Positions 17,005-25,894 are shown, numbered from the stretch's first letter. The stretch: DNA of 64,000 nucleotides from a virus (IMGVR_UViG_3300043775_002630:62001-126000), one strand, 5' to 3'. Numbers and translations: made by a program. The notes: generated by a model not told the origin, from the sequence alone.

Positions 17005-17609
17005 TTGATTTTGAATCAGACCCAGAATTAAACGATGAGATTAAAAGACTCTTCGACGAAATTAAAAATTTTAAAGACGAGAATGATGATGAGGATTTGA
17101 TGTCCGAAATTGAATCCCGTTTAGGTTTACCTTTTGACGAATTTGAAAAGTTATTAGGGGACGCCTTAACAAAAAAACCATTGTTCTATAAAAAACTACA
17201 CGAAGATGCTGTAGACCCAAAGTACGCATATGAAACCGATTCAGGTTTTGATTTACACAGTGTAGAAGAAATCCATTTCTTACCATTTGAACGTAAGTTA
17301 GTTCCAACAGGATTATCATTTGATATTCCTGAAGGTTTTGAAATTCAAGTAAGAACTAAAAGTGGGTTGGCAATTAAACAAGGACTTATGGTTTTGAATA
17401 GTCCTGGAACTGTAGACCAAGGATACACAGGTGAGGTCAAAGTTATTCTAATGAATATGAATAATATGGCGGTTACCGTTGAAAAAGGACAGAAGGTTGC
17501 TCAAGGCGTTTTATGTCCTGTAGAATCAGGTAAAAAAGTTTCTTTGGTGGAAGATGAATTTGAGGATAAAGAACGTGGTTCAAATGGATTTGGTTCAACA
17601 GGAATTTAA
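17001..17609 (+). CDS. dut: dUTP diphosphatase with an N-terminal extension
   Basis: 202 residues. All five trimeric dUTPase motifs are present: TDSGFDL (79-85), RTKSGLA (118-124), GTVDQGYTGEV (136-146, catalytic D139), GQKVAQ (163-168) and RGSNGFGSTG (192-201). Converts dUTP to dUMP, keeping uracil out of phage DNA and feeding thymidylate synthesis. About 65 acidic, helical residues precede the enzyme domain and are not part of the usual ~150-residue enzyme; they may mediate an interaction. Motif 5 is complete, so activity is expected. Confidence 0.95.
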   Translation: MIDFESDPELNDEIKRLFDEIKNFKDENDDEDLMSEIESRLGLPFDEFEKLLGDALTKKPLFYKKLHEDAVDPKYAYETDSGFDLHSVEEIHFLPFERKLVPTGLSFDIPEGFEIQVRTKSGLAIKQGLMVLNSPGTVDQGYTGEVKVILMNMNNMAVTVEKGQKVAQGVLCPVESGKKVSLVEDEFEDKERGSNGFGSTGI

Positions 17610-17619
17610 AAAATAAGAT

Positions 17620-19239
17620 ATGATTACTATTGGATATTCTACCCGAGAAAGTAAACCTGAGTTTATTGAATACTTAAAAACCTCATCAGGTTATGCCAAA
17701 AATGTTAGGGTTATTGAGAAAGTTAATAATGGTGAAAAATCACTATCACAAGTTTATAATGAAATTTTAAATGAAAGTGAAACTGATATTGTAATCTTTT
17801 GTCACGATGATATCTATTTTGATAGTACTGGATGGTATCATAAAATACTAAAACATTTTGAAAAAACAGATTACGGAATTTTAGGTGTTGCTGGTACCAA
17901 ATTTATGAGTGAAAATGGTACTTGGTGGTCCGACAGAAGAAAGATGTATGGTGTTGTTAATCACGAAAGTGGGGGTAAAAAATGGGAATCAAAATACTCC
18001 ACATCATTAGGAAACGGTATCGATGATGTTGTTGTTCTTGACGGTGTTTTTTTAGTGGTTCATAAGAATAGAATTAATCATAACTTTGTCGAAGAATTTG
18101 AGGGATTTCACTTCTACGATATTCCATTTTGTTTTGAGAACTTTTTAAGTGGTGTAAAACTTGGTGTTATGTATAACGTAAGAATTACTCACAAATCAGT
18201 TGGTATGACTAACGAACAATGGGAGATAAATCGAAAAAAATTCGAGGAAAAATACAATCAACATCTACCACAAAAATTGGCATTAGACCCTAAGACAAAA
18301 TTAAAGATTTTGTTTACTTGTTTATCATTTAAAACATTGACAGGTTCTGAACTTTATGTATACCAATTAGCCAAGTCACTTAAGAAAATGGGACACGATG
18401 TTTCTGTTATGTCAGAAATTGGTGGTCCTTTAACTGATATGGCAAAAAAAGATGGTATCAAAGTTTATTCAATTAGAGAACCTTTGGGCTATAAATTAGG
18501 AGATGGAAAGTGGAGTTTTCAAAATGGTGAAATTTCACAACCAAATGTCCTATACCCTGTTGGAGAATTGATGGTAGATTTAATTCACACTCAACACAAA
18601 CCAATCACAGAACATATTTGTAGACTTTATCCAAACATACCAAAAATATCCACAATACATTCTGAAGTAATTGATTTGGAAATTCCATATGTTCACGAAT
18701 CTATTAAAAAATACATTGCAATCAGACCTGAAATTAAAGATTATTTGATTACTGAACACTCAATCGACGAGGAAAAAATTAAAGTAATTTACAACCCAAT
18801 TGATAATACAAAATTTAAATCATCGACAACAAGTGAGGATTATGTTCTGTTTGTCGGTACTTTAGATTATTTGAGAAAAAATACAATTTTTGATTTAGTT
18901 GAGAAAACTAAAGAAAGGGGTTTGAAATTAGTGGTTGTTGGTGAAGATAAATCAATTTATTTAAACGAATTAAAAAGTCACTCTCACGTAGAATATTATC
19001 CTGCGACTTGGTCGGTTGAGAAATATGTTTCAAAGTGTAAAGAAACTGCAGGTATTCAATTAGGGAGAACAACTATTGAAGGTTGGATTTCAGGTAAACC
19101 AGGTTGGATTTATAAAGTCGATGCTCAAGGGAATATAATGGATATTGAGTATCACGAACCCCCAACTGATGTGGATAAATACTATTCGGAAAATGTTACT
19201 AAACAAGTAATTGATGAATATCTTTATTCGGTAGTTTAA
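17620..19239 (+). CDS. Bifunctional glycosyltransferase: GT2-like domain fused to a GT-B domain
   Basis: 539 residues. The first ~215 form a GT-A domain (ITIGYSTRES start; DIVIFCHDDIYFD with the acidic metal site; VVVLDGVFLVVHK), similar to the Glyco_tranf_2_5 group. From about 226 a GT-B domain begins (KLKILFTCLSFKTLTGSELYV) with IKVIYNPIDN and LFVGTLDYLRKN as the donor-side features of GT4 enzymes. One polypeptide could add two successive sugars. No membrane segment. It lies in the sugar island, 10 bases after the dUTPase. Confidence 0.85.
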   Translation: MITIGYSTRESKPEFIEYLKTSSGYAKNVRVIEKVNNGEKSLSQVYNEILNESETDIVIFCHDDIYFDSTGWYHKILKHFEKTDYGILGVAGTKFMSENGTWWSDRRKMYGVVNHESGGKKWESKYSTSLGNGIDDVVVLDGVFLVVHKNRINHNFVEEFEGFHFYDIPFCFENFLSGVKLGVMYNVRITHKSVGMTNEQWEINRKKFEEKYNQHLPQKLALDPKTKLKILFTCLSFKTLTGSELYVYQLAKSLKKMGHDVSVMSEIGGPLTDMAKKDGIKVYSIREPLGYKLGDGKWSFQNGEISQPNVLYPVGELMVDLIHTQHKPITEHICRLYPNIPKISTIHSEVIDLEIPYVHESIKKYIAIRPEIKDYLITEHSIDEEKIKVIYNPIDNTKFKSSTTSEDYVLFVGTLDYLRKNTIFDLVEKTKERGLKLVVVGEDKSIYLNELKSHSHVEYYPATWSVEKYVSKCKETAGIQLGRTTIEGWISGKPGWIYKVDAQGNIMDIEYHEPPTDVDKYYSENVTKQVIDEYLYSVV

Positions 19240-19290
19240 AGTCCTTATTTATTTTTACTAAAAAATTATTATTTTAGTATAAAAATTAAT

Positions 19291-21267
19291 ATGATAGTTC
19301 TTACAACAACATATAATTGTGAAAATTTTGTAGAAAGGTCTTTACTGAGTATAATGAGTCAACGTTTTAAAAACTTTACTTGTTATATTACTGATGATAT
19401 GTCTACCGACAATACAGTGTCAATAATCAAAGAGACTATTAAGGGTGACGATAGATTTGTATTGATTGAAAATACAAAAAAGATGTATCAACCAGGAAAT
19501 TACGACCAAGTAATCAGAGGTTTAAACATACCTGATGATGAGGTTTGTGTTGAAGTAGATGGTGATGATTGGTTACCTAATTCAAATGTATTAGGGTTTA
19601 TTGACGATGTTTATAAAAACCCTGATATTTGGATGACAAGTGGTTCATTTAAGTATCACGATGGTAGACTTGGTTTTGCAAAAAAACCACATAATTTATT
19701 AGACATTAGAAAACAAACTTTTACCCTAACGCATTTAAGAACTTGGAAATCTTGGTTATGGAAAAAAATTGAGCAGTCTGATTTAATGGATTCTAATGGC
19801 GAATATTGGTCGGTTGCTGGGGATTTATCATTTATGTTTCCAATGGTTGAGATGTCAGGCGAAAAACACTTTAAGTTCATACCTGAAATTTTATACGTCT
19901 ATAACGAATCAAACCCGTTAAATGACCATAAAGTTAATATGTCAGTTGTGAATAATACAACGTCAATAATTAGGAATAAGAAACCATACAAAAGATTATC
20001 AGGTTCCGAATCAACAAACCCACACGATTTAATTACAAATCAAAGATTTGATGTGATTGTTAAATATCTTTACGCACAATCTATAATTAAAAATTATCAG
20101 ACAGATACGTACAAAAATTTATACAAAGAACATTTAATAAAATGGAATAATTGTTTTGAAATTTCAAACCCATCAAAAAATTCATTCGAGGTATTTGACA
20201 ATACTTTTAAAGATATTATCACTAATATAAGTGAGAATGGATTTGACCCACAAATATCAAAAATCCCTGTGGTGAATGATAAATATATTGTTAATGGTGC
20301 TCACAGATTGGCCGCGAGTTTAGCTTTAAATAAGAATGTTTTTACTGAAGAATCTACAAGTATTAAAGACGGTCAACTAATTTGTTCTTGGGAGGGTGAA
20401 TTCAAAAAATTAAATTTAAGTGAAACTCTATGTGATAGAGTTGCTCTTGAATACGCAAAATTAAAAAATAACACTTATATTGTTAGCGTTTTTCCATCAA
20501 CAGGAGGGAATATCGAAGTACCTCTTTCTATTCTAAAAAAATACGGTTCTGTATTTTATTACAAACAAATAAAATTAGAAAAGAACGGTCCTCTAAACTT
20601 TATGAGAGAGTTATATGCCGGTGAACAATGGGCTGGTAATCATCAAAACAATTACATTGGTTATAGACAGAAAGAAGGTTTGTGTTTTACACAAAACGCA
20701 CCTGTAACAATCTTCTTAGTTGAATTTGATAGTGTTGAGCAGTCTGTAAGAGCTAAAGAAGAAATTAGGAATCGTTTTAATATAGGAAAACATTCTGTTC
20801 ATATAAATGACACTCACGACCAAACTATCAGACTTTCACAATGTGTATTTAATCAGAACTCAATAAAATTTATGTGTGATAGTACCCCATCAGATTACAG
20901 AAAATTTGATGGTTTATTAAATAGTTTTAAAAAATATATTGAGGATAATAATTTAGATATTGATGAATATGCGGTAACCGCAAGTTCAATACTATCAATC
21001 TATGGTCTTAGAGAAGGTAAAGACTTAGATTATATCCACACAAAATCAGCACCGTTAATTAAAGTAAGTGATGATATACAATCTCATAATTCATATGGTA
21101 TTGGTAGATATGAACTTAATTATGATGAAATAATTCACAATCCAGTTAATCATTTCTATTCGAGAGGGGTCAAATTTGTTTCCCCAAAAATAATAAAAGA
21201 TATGAAAGAAAAGAGGAACGAACCGAAAGATATTAACGATATAAACCTATTAAATAGTATATTGTAA
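19291..21267 (+). CDS. Three-part protein: GT2 glycosyltransferase, ParB-like motif region, nucleotidyltransferase-like C-terminus
   Basis: 658 residues. Residues 1 to about 220 are a GT2 domain: MIVLTTTYNCENFVERSL, then CYITDDMSTDNT, then VEVDGDDWL, with the D-x-D motif. Around 315-360 the segment VVNDKYIVNGAHRLAAS resembles the ParB-like D-G-x-H-R motif (here N-G-A-H-R). Near 565-590 the stretch AVTASSILSIYGLREGKDLDYI resembles a nucleotidyltransferase-type G-S-x-x-L-x-x-x-G-x-R-x-x-x-D-x-D pattern, with A-S-S in place of G-S/G-G-S. The last two assignments are weak. No known protein with this exact order comes to mind. It is followed by the sulfotransferase after 3 bases. Confidence 0.7.
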   Translation: MIVLTTTYNCENFVERSLLSIMSQRFKNFTCYITDDMSTDNTVSIIKETIKGDDRFVLIENTKKMYQPGNYDQVIRGLNIPDDEVCVEVDGDDWLPNSNVLGFIDDVYKNPDIWMTSGSFKYHDGRLGFAKKPHNLLDIRKQTFTLTHLRTWKSWLWKKIEQSDLMDSNGEYWSVAGDLSFMFPMVEMSGEKHFKFIPEILYVYNESNPLNDHKVNMSVVNNTTSIIRNKKPYKRLSGSESTNPHDLITNQRFDVIVKYLYAQSIIKNYQTDTYKNLYKEHLIKWNNCFEISNPSKNSFEVFDNTFKDIITNISENGFDPQISKIPVVNDKYIVNGAHRLAASLALNKNVFTEESTSIKDGQLICSWEGEFKKLNLSETLCDRVALEYAKLKNNTYIVSVFPSTGGNIEVPLSILKKYGSVFYYKQIKLEKNGPLNFMRELYAGEQWAGNHQNNYIGYRQKEGLCFTQNAPVTIFLVEFDSVEQSVRAKEEIRNRFNIGKHSVHINDTHDQTIRLSQCVFNQNSIKFMCDSTPSDYRKFDGLLNSFKKYIEDNNLDIDEYAVTASSILSIYGLREGKDLDYIHTKSAPLIKVSDDIQSHNSYGIGRYELNYDEIIHNPVNHFYSRGVKFVSPKIIKDMKEKRNEPKDINDINLLNSIL

Positions 21268-21270
21268 AAT

Positions 21271-21870
21271 ATGCCAATATCAGATAACCTAAAAACAATT
21301 TTTGTCCATATACCAAAAAACGCTGGTACTGCAATTACTAATAGTAAAATTGCAAGATTTTATATGGGTGGTCACGATTCGGCAAAAGAAATTAAAAATA
21401 AAGAACCTAAAAAATGGGACGAATATTTCAAATTTGCCGTCATTAGAAATCCTTGGGATAGGGTCGTTTCCAATTATGAGTATGCTCGTATGGAAAAAAG
21501 TTATTGGCACCACGTAAGTGACACGAATGTTGGCGCGGCTCATTTCGATTACCATACATTGAAAGATAAAACATTTGAGGAGTGTGTTAATATGTTGTAT
21601 GAAGACAGGTCGTCTTTAAAACATCAAGGTTGGGCACCTCAATATGTGTGGATATCTGATAATGAAAAAAATATTTTAGTTGATAAAGTTTTTTATCACG
21701 AAACTTTAGAAACTGATGAGGAGTTTAATAAGTTAATTCCTGATTTAGAAAAGGTAAACTTTAGTGATAGAAAAAGCAACAATTACAAAGATTATTATAC
21801 TGAAGATTTGATACGTAAGGTGTCAGAGATTTATGAATATGATATAAATTTATTTAAATTCAAATACTAA
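21271..21870 (+). CDS. PAPS-dependent sulfotransferase (carbohydrate type)
   Basis: 199 residues. The 5'-phosphosulfate loop FVHIPKNAGTAI (11-22) and the 3'-phosphate-binding FAVIRNPWDRVVSNY (55-69; R59, S67) are clear sulfotransferase signatures, as in the Sulfotransfer_2 family acting on sugars. It would transfer sulfate from PAPS to a glycan. There is no transmembrane anchor, so the acceptor would be cytoplasmic, such as a lipid-linked sugar or a glycosylated phage protein. The next gene, 3 bases on, is an APS kinase that would make PAPS. Confidence 0.88.
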   Translation: MPISDNLKTIFVHIPKNAGTAITNSKIARFYMGGHDSAKEIKNKEPKKWDEYFKFAVIRNPWDRVVSNYEYARMEKSYWHHVSDTNVGAAHFDYHTLKDKTFEECVNMLYEDRSSLKHQGWAPQYVWISDNEKNILVDKVFYHETLETDEEFNKLIPDLEKVNFSDRKSNNYKDYYTEDLIRKVSEIYEYDINLFKFKY

Positions 21871-21873
21871 ATT

Positions 21874-22323
21874 ATGATTTATTGGTTTACAGGCCAGCCA
21901 GGCCACGGAAAAACGGTTTTATCTAACCATTTAAAAGGTTATTTAGAATCAAATTACAAAAAAAATGTCATTCACATTGATGGTGATGACATTAGAGAAA
22001 TCTTTCAGAATAAAGACTATTCAAGGGAAGGTAGAATTAAAAACATAACATTCGCACAAAACTTGGCACATTTTTGTAGTCACAAAGGATTTGACGTTGT
22101 TGTTAGTGTTGTTGCACCATATAAAGAAGTTCGAGATTCTTTTAAGGAAAGAATGGGTGAAAATATGGTAGAATTATATGTACACACAACTGAGGAAAGA
22201 GGACGTGAAAATTACCACGTCGCAGATTACGAAGCACCAACTGAAAATTATGTTGATGTTGATACAACAGATGAATCACCAGAAGGTTCATTGGTTTACA
22301 TTATTAATGAATTAGATATATGA
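21874..22323 (+). CDS. cysC: Adenylylsulfate (APS) kinase-like protein
   Basis: 149 residues. The P-loop GQPGHGKT (7-14), HIDGDDIRE (34-42), YSREGRIKNI and a YEAP segment near the C-terminus are typical of APS kinase, which phosphorylates APS to PAPS. It is somewhat shorter than usual CysC (about 175-200). No ATP sulfurylase was seen, so APS would come from the host. It stands directly after a sulfotransferase and overlaps the next start by 4 bases. A known caveat is that some CysC-like kinases in capsule loci act on other nucleotides, for example in Campylobacter phosphoramidate synthesis. Confidence 0.88.
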   Translation: MIYWFTGQPGHGKTVLSNHLKGYLESNYKKNVIHIDGDDIREIFQNKDYSREGRIKNITFAQNLAHFCSHKGFDVVVSVVAPYKEVRDSFKERMGENMVELYVHTTEERGRENYHVADYEAPTENYVDVDTTDESPEGSLVYIINELDI

Positions 22324-22661
22324 AGAAATTTAACACCTATTTTTGTGACATAGATGGCACAATTTTTAAGTATAGAAAGTTTACTGATATACCAGTCACA
22401 AAACCTGAAGTAATAACATCAGTTGCTGAAAAATTAAATGAATGGTTTTATGAAGGTCATCATATTGTTTTAACTACCGCAAGACCTGAAAATTTGAGAA
22501 GCCACACTGAATTTGAATTAAAAGATAATAATATAAAATACAATCAATTGGTTATGGGTATCGAAAGAGGTCCAAGATATCTAATAAATGATATGGACCC
22601 TGATAAAGAAGGTGAAAGAGCAATTGGTATAAACTTAAATAGAGATAAAGGATTTGAATAA
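22320..22661 (+). CDS. Small HAD-like phosphatase
   Basis: 113 residues. HAD motif I FCDIDGTIF (8-16), motif II LTTARPE, and a late GPRYLINDMDP segment as the acidic motif IV region. Small HAD proteins of this size without a cap occur in capsule and LPS loci as sugar-phosphate phosphatases. It overlaps the APS kinase by 4 bases and is followed one base after its stop by the nucleotidyltransferase. Such pairing suggests a phosphatase plus nucleotidyl transfer step in making an activated sugar or alcohol; the substrate is unknown. Confidence 0.78.
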   Translation: MKKFNTYFCDIDGTIFKYRKFTDIPVTKPEVITSVAEKLNEWFYEGHHIVLTTARPENLRSHTEFELKDNNIKYNQLVMGIERGPRYLINDMDPDKEGERAIGINLNRDKGFE

Positions 22662-22662
22662 A

Positions 22663-23067
22663 ATGGAAAATTGGACTAAAAAAATTCACGTAGGGTCGTC
22701 CTTACCCGCTAAAGATGGACAATACGCAATGTTTGTTGGTAGATGGCAACCACTCCATCCTGGACACCAAGAACTTTTTAAACAAGCAATGGATGAAGGT
22801 AAGAATGTTTTAATTTGTATTAGAGACATTGCCCCTGACGAAAAAAATCCATTTGCTGCCGAAGAGGTTAGACAAAATATTATGGAACATTACTCAAATG
22901 AATGTGAGGAAGGAAAGGTAAAAGTTATGGTTATTCCAGATATCTGCTCAATAGAATTTGGAAGAGGAGTTGGTTACGATATTATTGAGCGTATACCACC
23001 ACAGCAAATTGCAGATATTTCAGCAACTAAAATTCGTGAACAAATGAAAAAAGAAGGTAAATTATGA
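22663..23067 (+). CDS. HxGH-type nucleotidyltransferase (cytidylyltransferase / NMNAT-like)
   Basis: 134 residues counted from the ATG at 22663; a TTG nine bases upstream would be inside the previous gene and is less likely. The segment FVGRWQPLHPGHQELF carries the H-x-G-H nucleotide-binding motif, and ISATKIREQM near the C-terminus is the I-S-x-T-x-x-R motif. The family includes glycerol-3-phosphate cytidylyltransferase, NMN adenylyltransferase and HldE-type enzymes. The G-R-x-Q-P opening is nearest to NMNAT-like members. Given its place among sugar genes either a sugar-related or a NAD-related role is possible. Confidence 0.82.
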   Translation: MENWTKKIHVGSSLPAKDGQYAMFVGRWQPLHPGHQELFKQAMDEGKNVLICIRDIAPDEKNPFAAEEVRQNIMEHYSNECEEGKVKVMVIPDICSIEFGRGVGYDIIERIPPQQIADISATKIREQMKKEGKL

Positions 23068-23297
23068 TTGATGTAAAAATTAGATACAATACGGTTTGTG
23101 ATGATAATCACATGTATTGGAGAATTTTAATAAACGGTGTTGAACATACTTGTTCAAATATCTTAATAGAAACACCCATGCACACAACTATTGATACGGT
23201 GTATGACCCATCAAGAGAAAAAATGGTAACAAAACACCATATCTCTTGTATGGCATCTGAAGTTATTTGGAAGGGTGATGTTGTAATTGTTAAGTAA
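23064..23297 (+). CDS. Unknown small protein
   Basis: 77 residues, beta-type (YWRILINGVEHTCSNILIET), with several His and Cys. No family recognised. It overlaps both neighbours by ATGA or single-base junctions, so it belongs to the same message. Real gene status is supported by the tight packing rather than by homology. Confidence 0.7.
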   Translation: MIDVKIRYNTVCDDNHMYWRILINGVEHTCSNILIETPMHTTIDTVYDPSREKMVTKHHISCMASEVIWKGDVVIVK

Positions 23298-23518
23298 TGG
23301 TAAACGTTAAAAGACATATTGGTAAAACTATAAGTTACCGTTTGATTGGGACACTTACAACAGTGTTAGTAGCATATTCTTTTGGAGCGGATATAAAATT
23401 AGCTTCCTTAATGGGTGTTGGTGAATTATTATTTAAACCAGTAATCTACTTTTTACACGAAAGAGTTTGGTACAAATACATAAAATTTGGGTTGATAGAA
23501 AAAAAAGATGGAAATTAA
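23297..23518 (+). CDS. DUF2061-like small membrane protein
   Basis: 73 residues. The sequence KRHIGKTISYRLIGTLTTVL, the two hydrophobic stretches (about 14-30 and 33-50) and the ending KPVIYFLHERVWY match the DUF2061 family of small integral membrane proteins. In bacteria such proteins occur near sulfate-activation genes, and here an APS kinase lies 1 kb upstream, so a link to sulfate or PAPS handling is possible but not shown. It overlaps the next gene by 11 bases. Confidence 0.82.
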   Translation: MVNVKRHIGKTISYRLIGTLTTVLVAYSFGADIKLASLMGVGELLFKPVIYFLHERVWYKYIKFGLIEKKDGN

Positions 23519-24068
23519 AGATATACAACATTCTGAAAATTGGTTTAATTACCAAGAATTTTACAATGAAATTGCTAGTAAAAAATATGAAACTTTAGTT
23601 GAGTTAGGTACTTGGAAAGGTCACTCACTATCTTATTTGGCAAAAAAATTATTAGAACAAACTTACAAATTTGAACTATACGGAGTTGATTTATTTGATG
23701 ATTCGTACATTCACACCAAAGAAGGAAACGAATATTTAACACCACAAATGAAATATATTTATGATGTTTATAATCAAAATTTAATTGATGCCGGTGTTAG
23801 AGATGTTGTTAAAGACATTAAAGGTAATACTTGGGACGCCGCAGCTCAATTTGAAGATGGTAGTGTGGATTTTGTGTTTATTGATGCAGACCATAATTAT
23901 GAGTCAGTAAAAAAAGACATTCTTTCTTGGTTACCAAAAATGAGAGAAGGTGGAATTATGTCAGGTCACGATTATTGGAATCATACTTGTGGTGTTAAAC
24001 AAGCAGTTGATGAACTTTTTCCTAATGTAATCATCGGTACAAATAACATTTGGATGGTTAAATTTTAA
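23508..24068 (+). CDS. Class I SAM-dependent methyltransferase (Methyltransf_24 type)
   Basis: 186 residues. Motif I is LVELGTWKGHSLSYLA, motif II is FELYGVDLFDD, and VDFVFIDADHNYESVKKDI is the acidic post-I/IV region typical of sugar O-methyltransferases such as Methyltransf_24. It ends with GGIMSGHDYWNH, a His/Asp-rich segment also typical of this family. It probably methylates a sugar hydroxyl in the glycan pathway. Confidence 0.85.
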   Translation: MEIKDIQHSENWFNYQEFYNEIASKKYETLVELGTWKGHSLSYLAKKLLEQTYKFELYGVDLFDDSYIHTKEGNEYLTPQMKYIYDVYNQNLIDAGVRDVVKDIKGNTWDAAAQFEDGSVDFVFIDADHNYESVKKDILSWLPKMREGGIMSGHDYWNHTCGVKQAVDELFPNVIIGTNNIWMVKF

Positions 24069-24070
24069 TT

Positions 24071-24499
24071 ATGAAAAAAATTTCACATAGAGGTAATTTA
24101 AATGGTCGTATTCCTGAGAGAGAAAACTCACCTGATTATATTGTTGAGTCTTTATCTCTTGGTTATAATTGTGAGATTGATGTTTGGGTGGTTAATGATG
24201 AATATTTTTTAGGTCACGACAAAGCTCAATACAAAATTGAGGAGACATTTTTAGAAAGCAATTTATTATGGTGTCACGCTAAAAATATTCAAGCTCTCGA
24301 AAAGATGTTAAAGAATAAAAAAATACATTGTTTTTGGCATCAAAATGATGATGTTACTTTAACATCGAAAGGTTTTATTTGGACCTATCCAAATAAAGAA
24401 TTAACAAAAAAATCAATCTGTGTTTTACCTGAACTAAATTCTTTTGATATGGGAGATTGTTATGGGGTCTGTTCAGATTATATTCAACAATACAAATGA
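24071..24499 (+). CDS. Glycerophosphodiester-phosphodiesterase-like (PLC-fold) protein
   Basis: 142 residues. It begins ISHRGNLNGRIPERENSP and continues GYNCEIDVWVVNDEYFLGHD, which are the catalytic His/Arg, the E-x-D metal site and the G-H-D of GDPD-like enzymes. It is much shorter than canonical GDPD (about 240), so it may be a minimal version, as seen in other phages and capsule loci. Its stop overlaps the next ATG (ATGA). The role could be hydrolysis of a glycerophospho or sugar-phosphodiester bond. Confidence 0.75.
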   Translation: MKKISHRGNLNGRIPERENSPDYIVESLSLGYNCEIDVWVVNDEYFLGHDKAQYKIEETFLESNLLWCHAKNIQALEKMLKNKKIHCFWHQNDDVTLTSKGFIWTYPNKELTKKSICVLPELNSFDMGDCYGVCSDYIQQYK

Positions 24500-25857
24500 T
24501 AAAGTTAATAATTTTTGATTTGGATGGTGTATTAATAGATACAAAAAATATTCATTTTGAATCATTAAATGACGCAATCGTAAAATATCAACCTGAATGT
24601 GTAATTCCTTGGGAAGAACATTTGGGTAAATTTGATGGGTTAAAAACAAATCAAAAGTTGGATATTTTAACTAAGGAAAAAAATCTTGATTCTAACCTGC
24701 ATAATTTAATATGGTTAGAAAAACAAAAATTAACCATCGAGAAATTAACTGAAACGGTTCCATCAAAACATATTGTCGAGTTATTTAAAAACTTATCTAA
24801 AGATGGGTATAAAATCGCCTGTTGCAGTAACTCAATTAGAAAGACGGTTTTAACTGTATTATCGAAACTTCAAATAATTGAGTTTTTCGATATTATCATA
24901 TCAAATGAAGATGTGATTAATAGTAAACCACACCCTGAAATGTATTGGACTTGCATTTCGAAAATGAAATGCTTACCGGAACAAACATTAATTATTGAGG
25001 ACTCTCCATACGGGTTATTAGCAGCATCAAGGTCCCATTCAAAAATTATGAGAGTGTCATCACCAGATGAAGTTAATACAAAAAATGTATACAATAAATT
25101 AAGTGAGATTAATCATATTACAATGAAAAGCCCAAAGTGGTCAGACAAAAAATTAAATGTTCTTATACCTATGGCGGGTGCCGGTTCTCGTTTTGAAAAG
25201 GCCGGATATAGTTTTCCAAAACCCCTAATAGATGTTAAGGGTGAACCAATGATTAAGGTTGTAAGTGAAAACTTAAACCTTGATGCGAACTTTATTTACA
25301 TAGTTCAAAAATCACACAGAGAAAAATACAATTTAGACACATTATTAAATTTAATCAGTCCAAACTGTAAAATAGTTGAAGTTGACGGTGTTACGGAAGG
25401 TGCTGCGTGTACCACCCTTTTAGCCAAAGAATTCATCAATAATGACGATTCGTTAATCCTTGCAAACTCAGACCAATTTATTGAGTGGGACTCTAACGAG
25501 TTTATGTATAAAATGAAAGAAACTGATGTTGATGGAGGTATTGTAACATTCGAATCTACCCACCCAAAATGGTCTTTTGCAAAATTAAATGAATTTGGTT
25601 TTGTTAGTGAAGTTGCCGAAAAGAATCCAATTTCTGACATAGCAACTGTAGGAATATATTACTGGAAGAAAGGTTCTGATTATGTAAAATATGCAGAACA
25701 AATGATTAGTAAGAACGTAAGAGTTAATAATGAATTTTATGTGTGTCCTGTCTTTAATGAGGCAATACCTGACGGTAAAAAAGTGATAAATTACCGTATA
25801 GACAAAATGTGGGGTCTTGGGACACCGGAGGATTTAGTAACATACTTGAACAAGTAA
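24496..25857 (+). CDS. Bifunctional HAD phosphatase / sugar-phosphate nucleotidyltransferase
   Basis: 453 residues from the ATG at 24496; an upstream in-frame ATG at 24457 lies deep in the previous gene and is rejected. Residues 1 to about 205 are a beta-phosphoglucomutase-like HAD domain (IFDLDGVLIDT, CCSNSIRKT, IIEDSPYG). From about 220 a GT-A nucleotidyltransferase starts with LNVLIPMAGAGSRFEKAGY and FPKPLIDVKGEPMI, the signature of sugar-1-phosphate NDP transferases. The fusion could move or remove phosphate and then activate the sugar. It is followed by a 37-base AT-rich gap. Confidence 0.88.
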   Translation: MIKLIIFDLDGVLIDTKNIHFESLNDAIVKYQPECVIPWEEHLGKFDGLKTNQKLDILTKEKNLDSNLHNLIWLEKQKLTIEKLTETVPSKHIVELFKNLSKDGYKIACCSNSIRKTVLTVLSKLQIIEFFDIIISNEDVINSKPHPEMYWTCISKMKCLPEQTLIIEDSPYGLLAASRSHSKIMRVSSPDEVNTKNVYNKLSEINHITMKSPKWSDKKLNVLIPMAGAGSRFEKAGYSFPKPLIDVKGEPMIKVVSENLNLDANFIYIVQKSHREKYNLDTLLNLISPNCKIVEVDGVTEGAACTTLLAKEFINNDDSLILANSDQFIEWDSNEFMYKMKETDVDGGIVTFESTHPKWSFAKLNEFGFVSEVAEKNPISDIATVGIYYWKKGSDYVKYAEQMISKNVRVNNEFYVCPVFNEAIPDGKKVINYRIDKMWGLGTPEDLVTYLNK

Positions 25858-25894
25858 TTCTTTTTTTTAAAATAAAACCTTTTATATTTTTAAA

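Noticed and set aside
19256-19279. AT-only hairpin TACTAAAA / TTTTAGTA as a terminator
   Set aside because: The stem is short and almost wholly AT, so it is too weak to call a terminator; it lies in a 51-base gap with no other signal.
22654-22662. Upstream TTG start for the nucleotidyltransferase
   Set aside because: An ATG follows 9 bases later, one base after the previous stop, which is the usual junction in this block.
24457-24495. Upstream ATG for the HAD/nucleotidyltransferase fusion
   Set aside because: It would overlap the preceding gene by over 40 bases; the ATG at 24496 gives the common ATGA junction and a proper HAD N-terminus.
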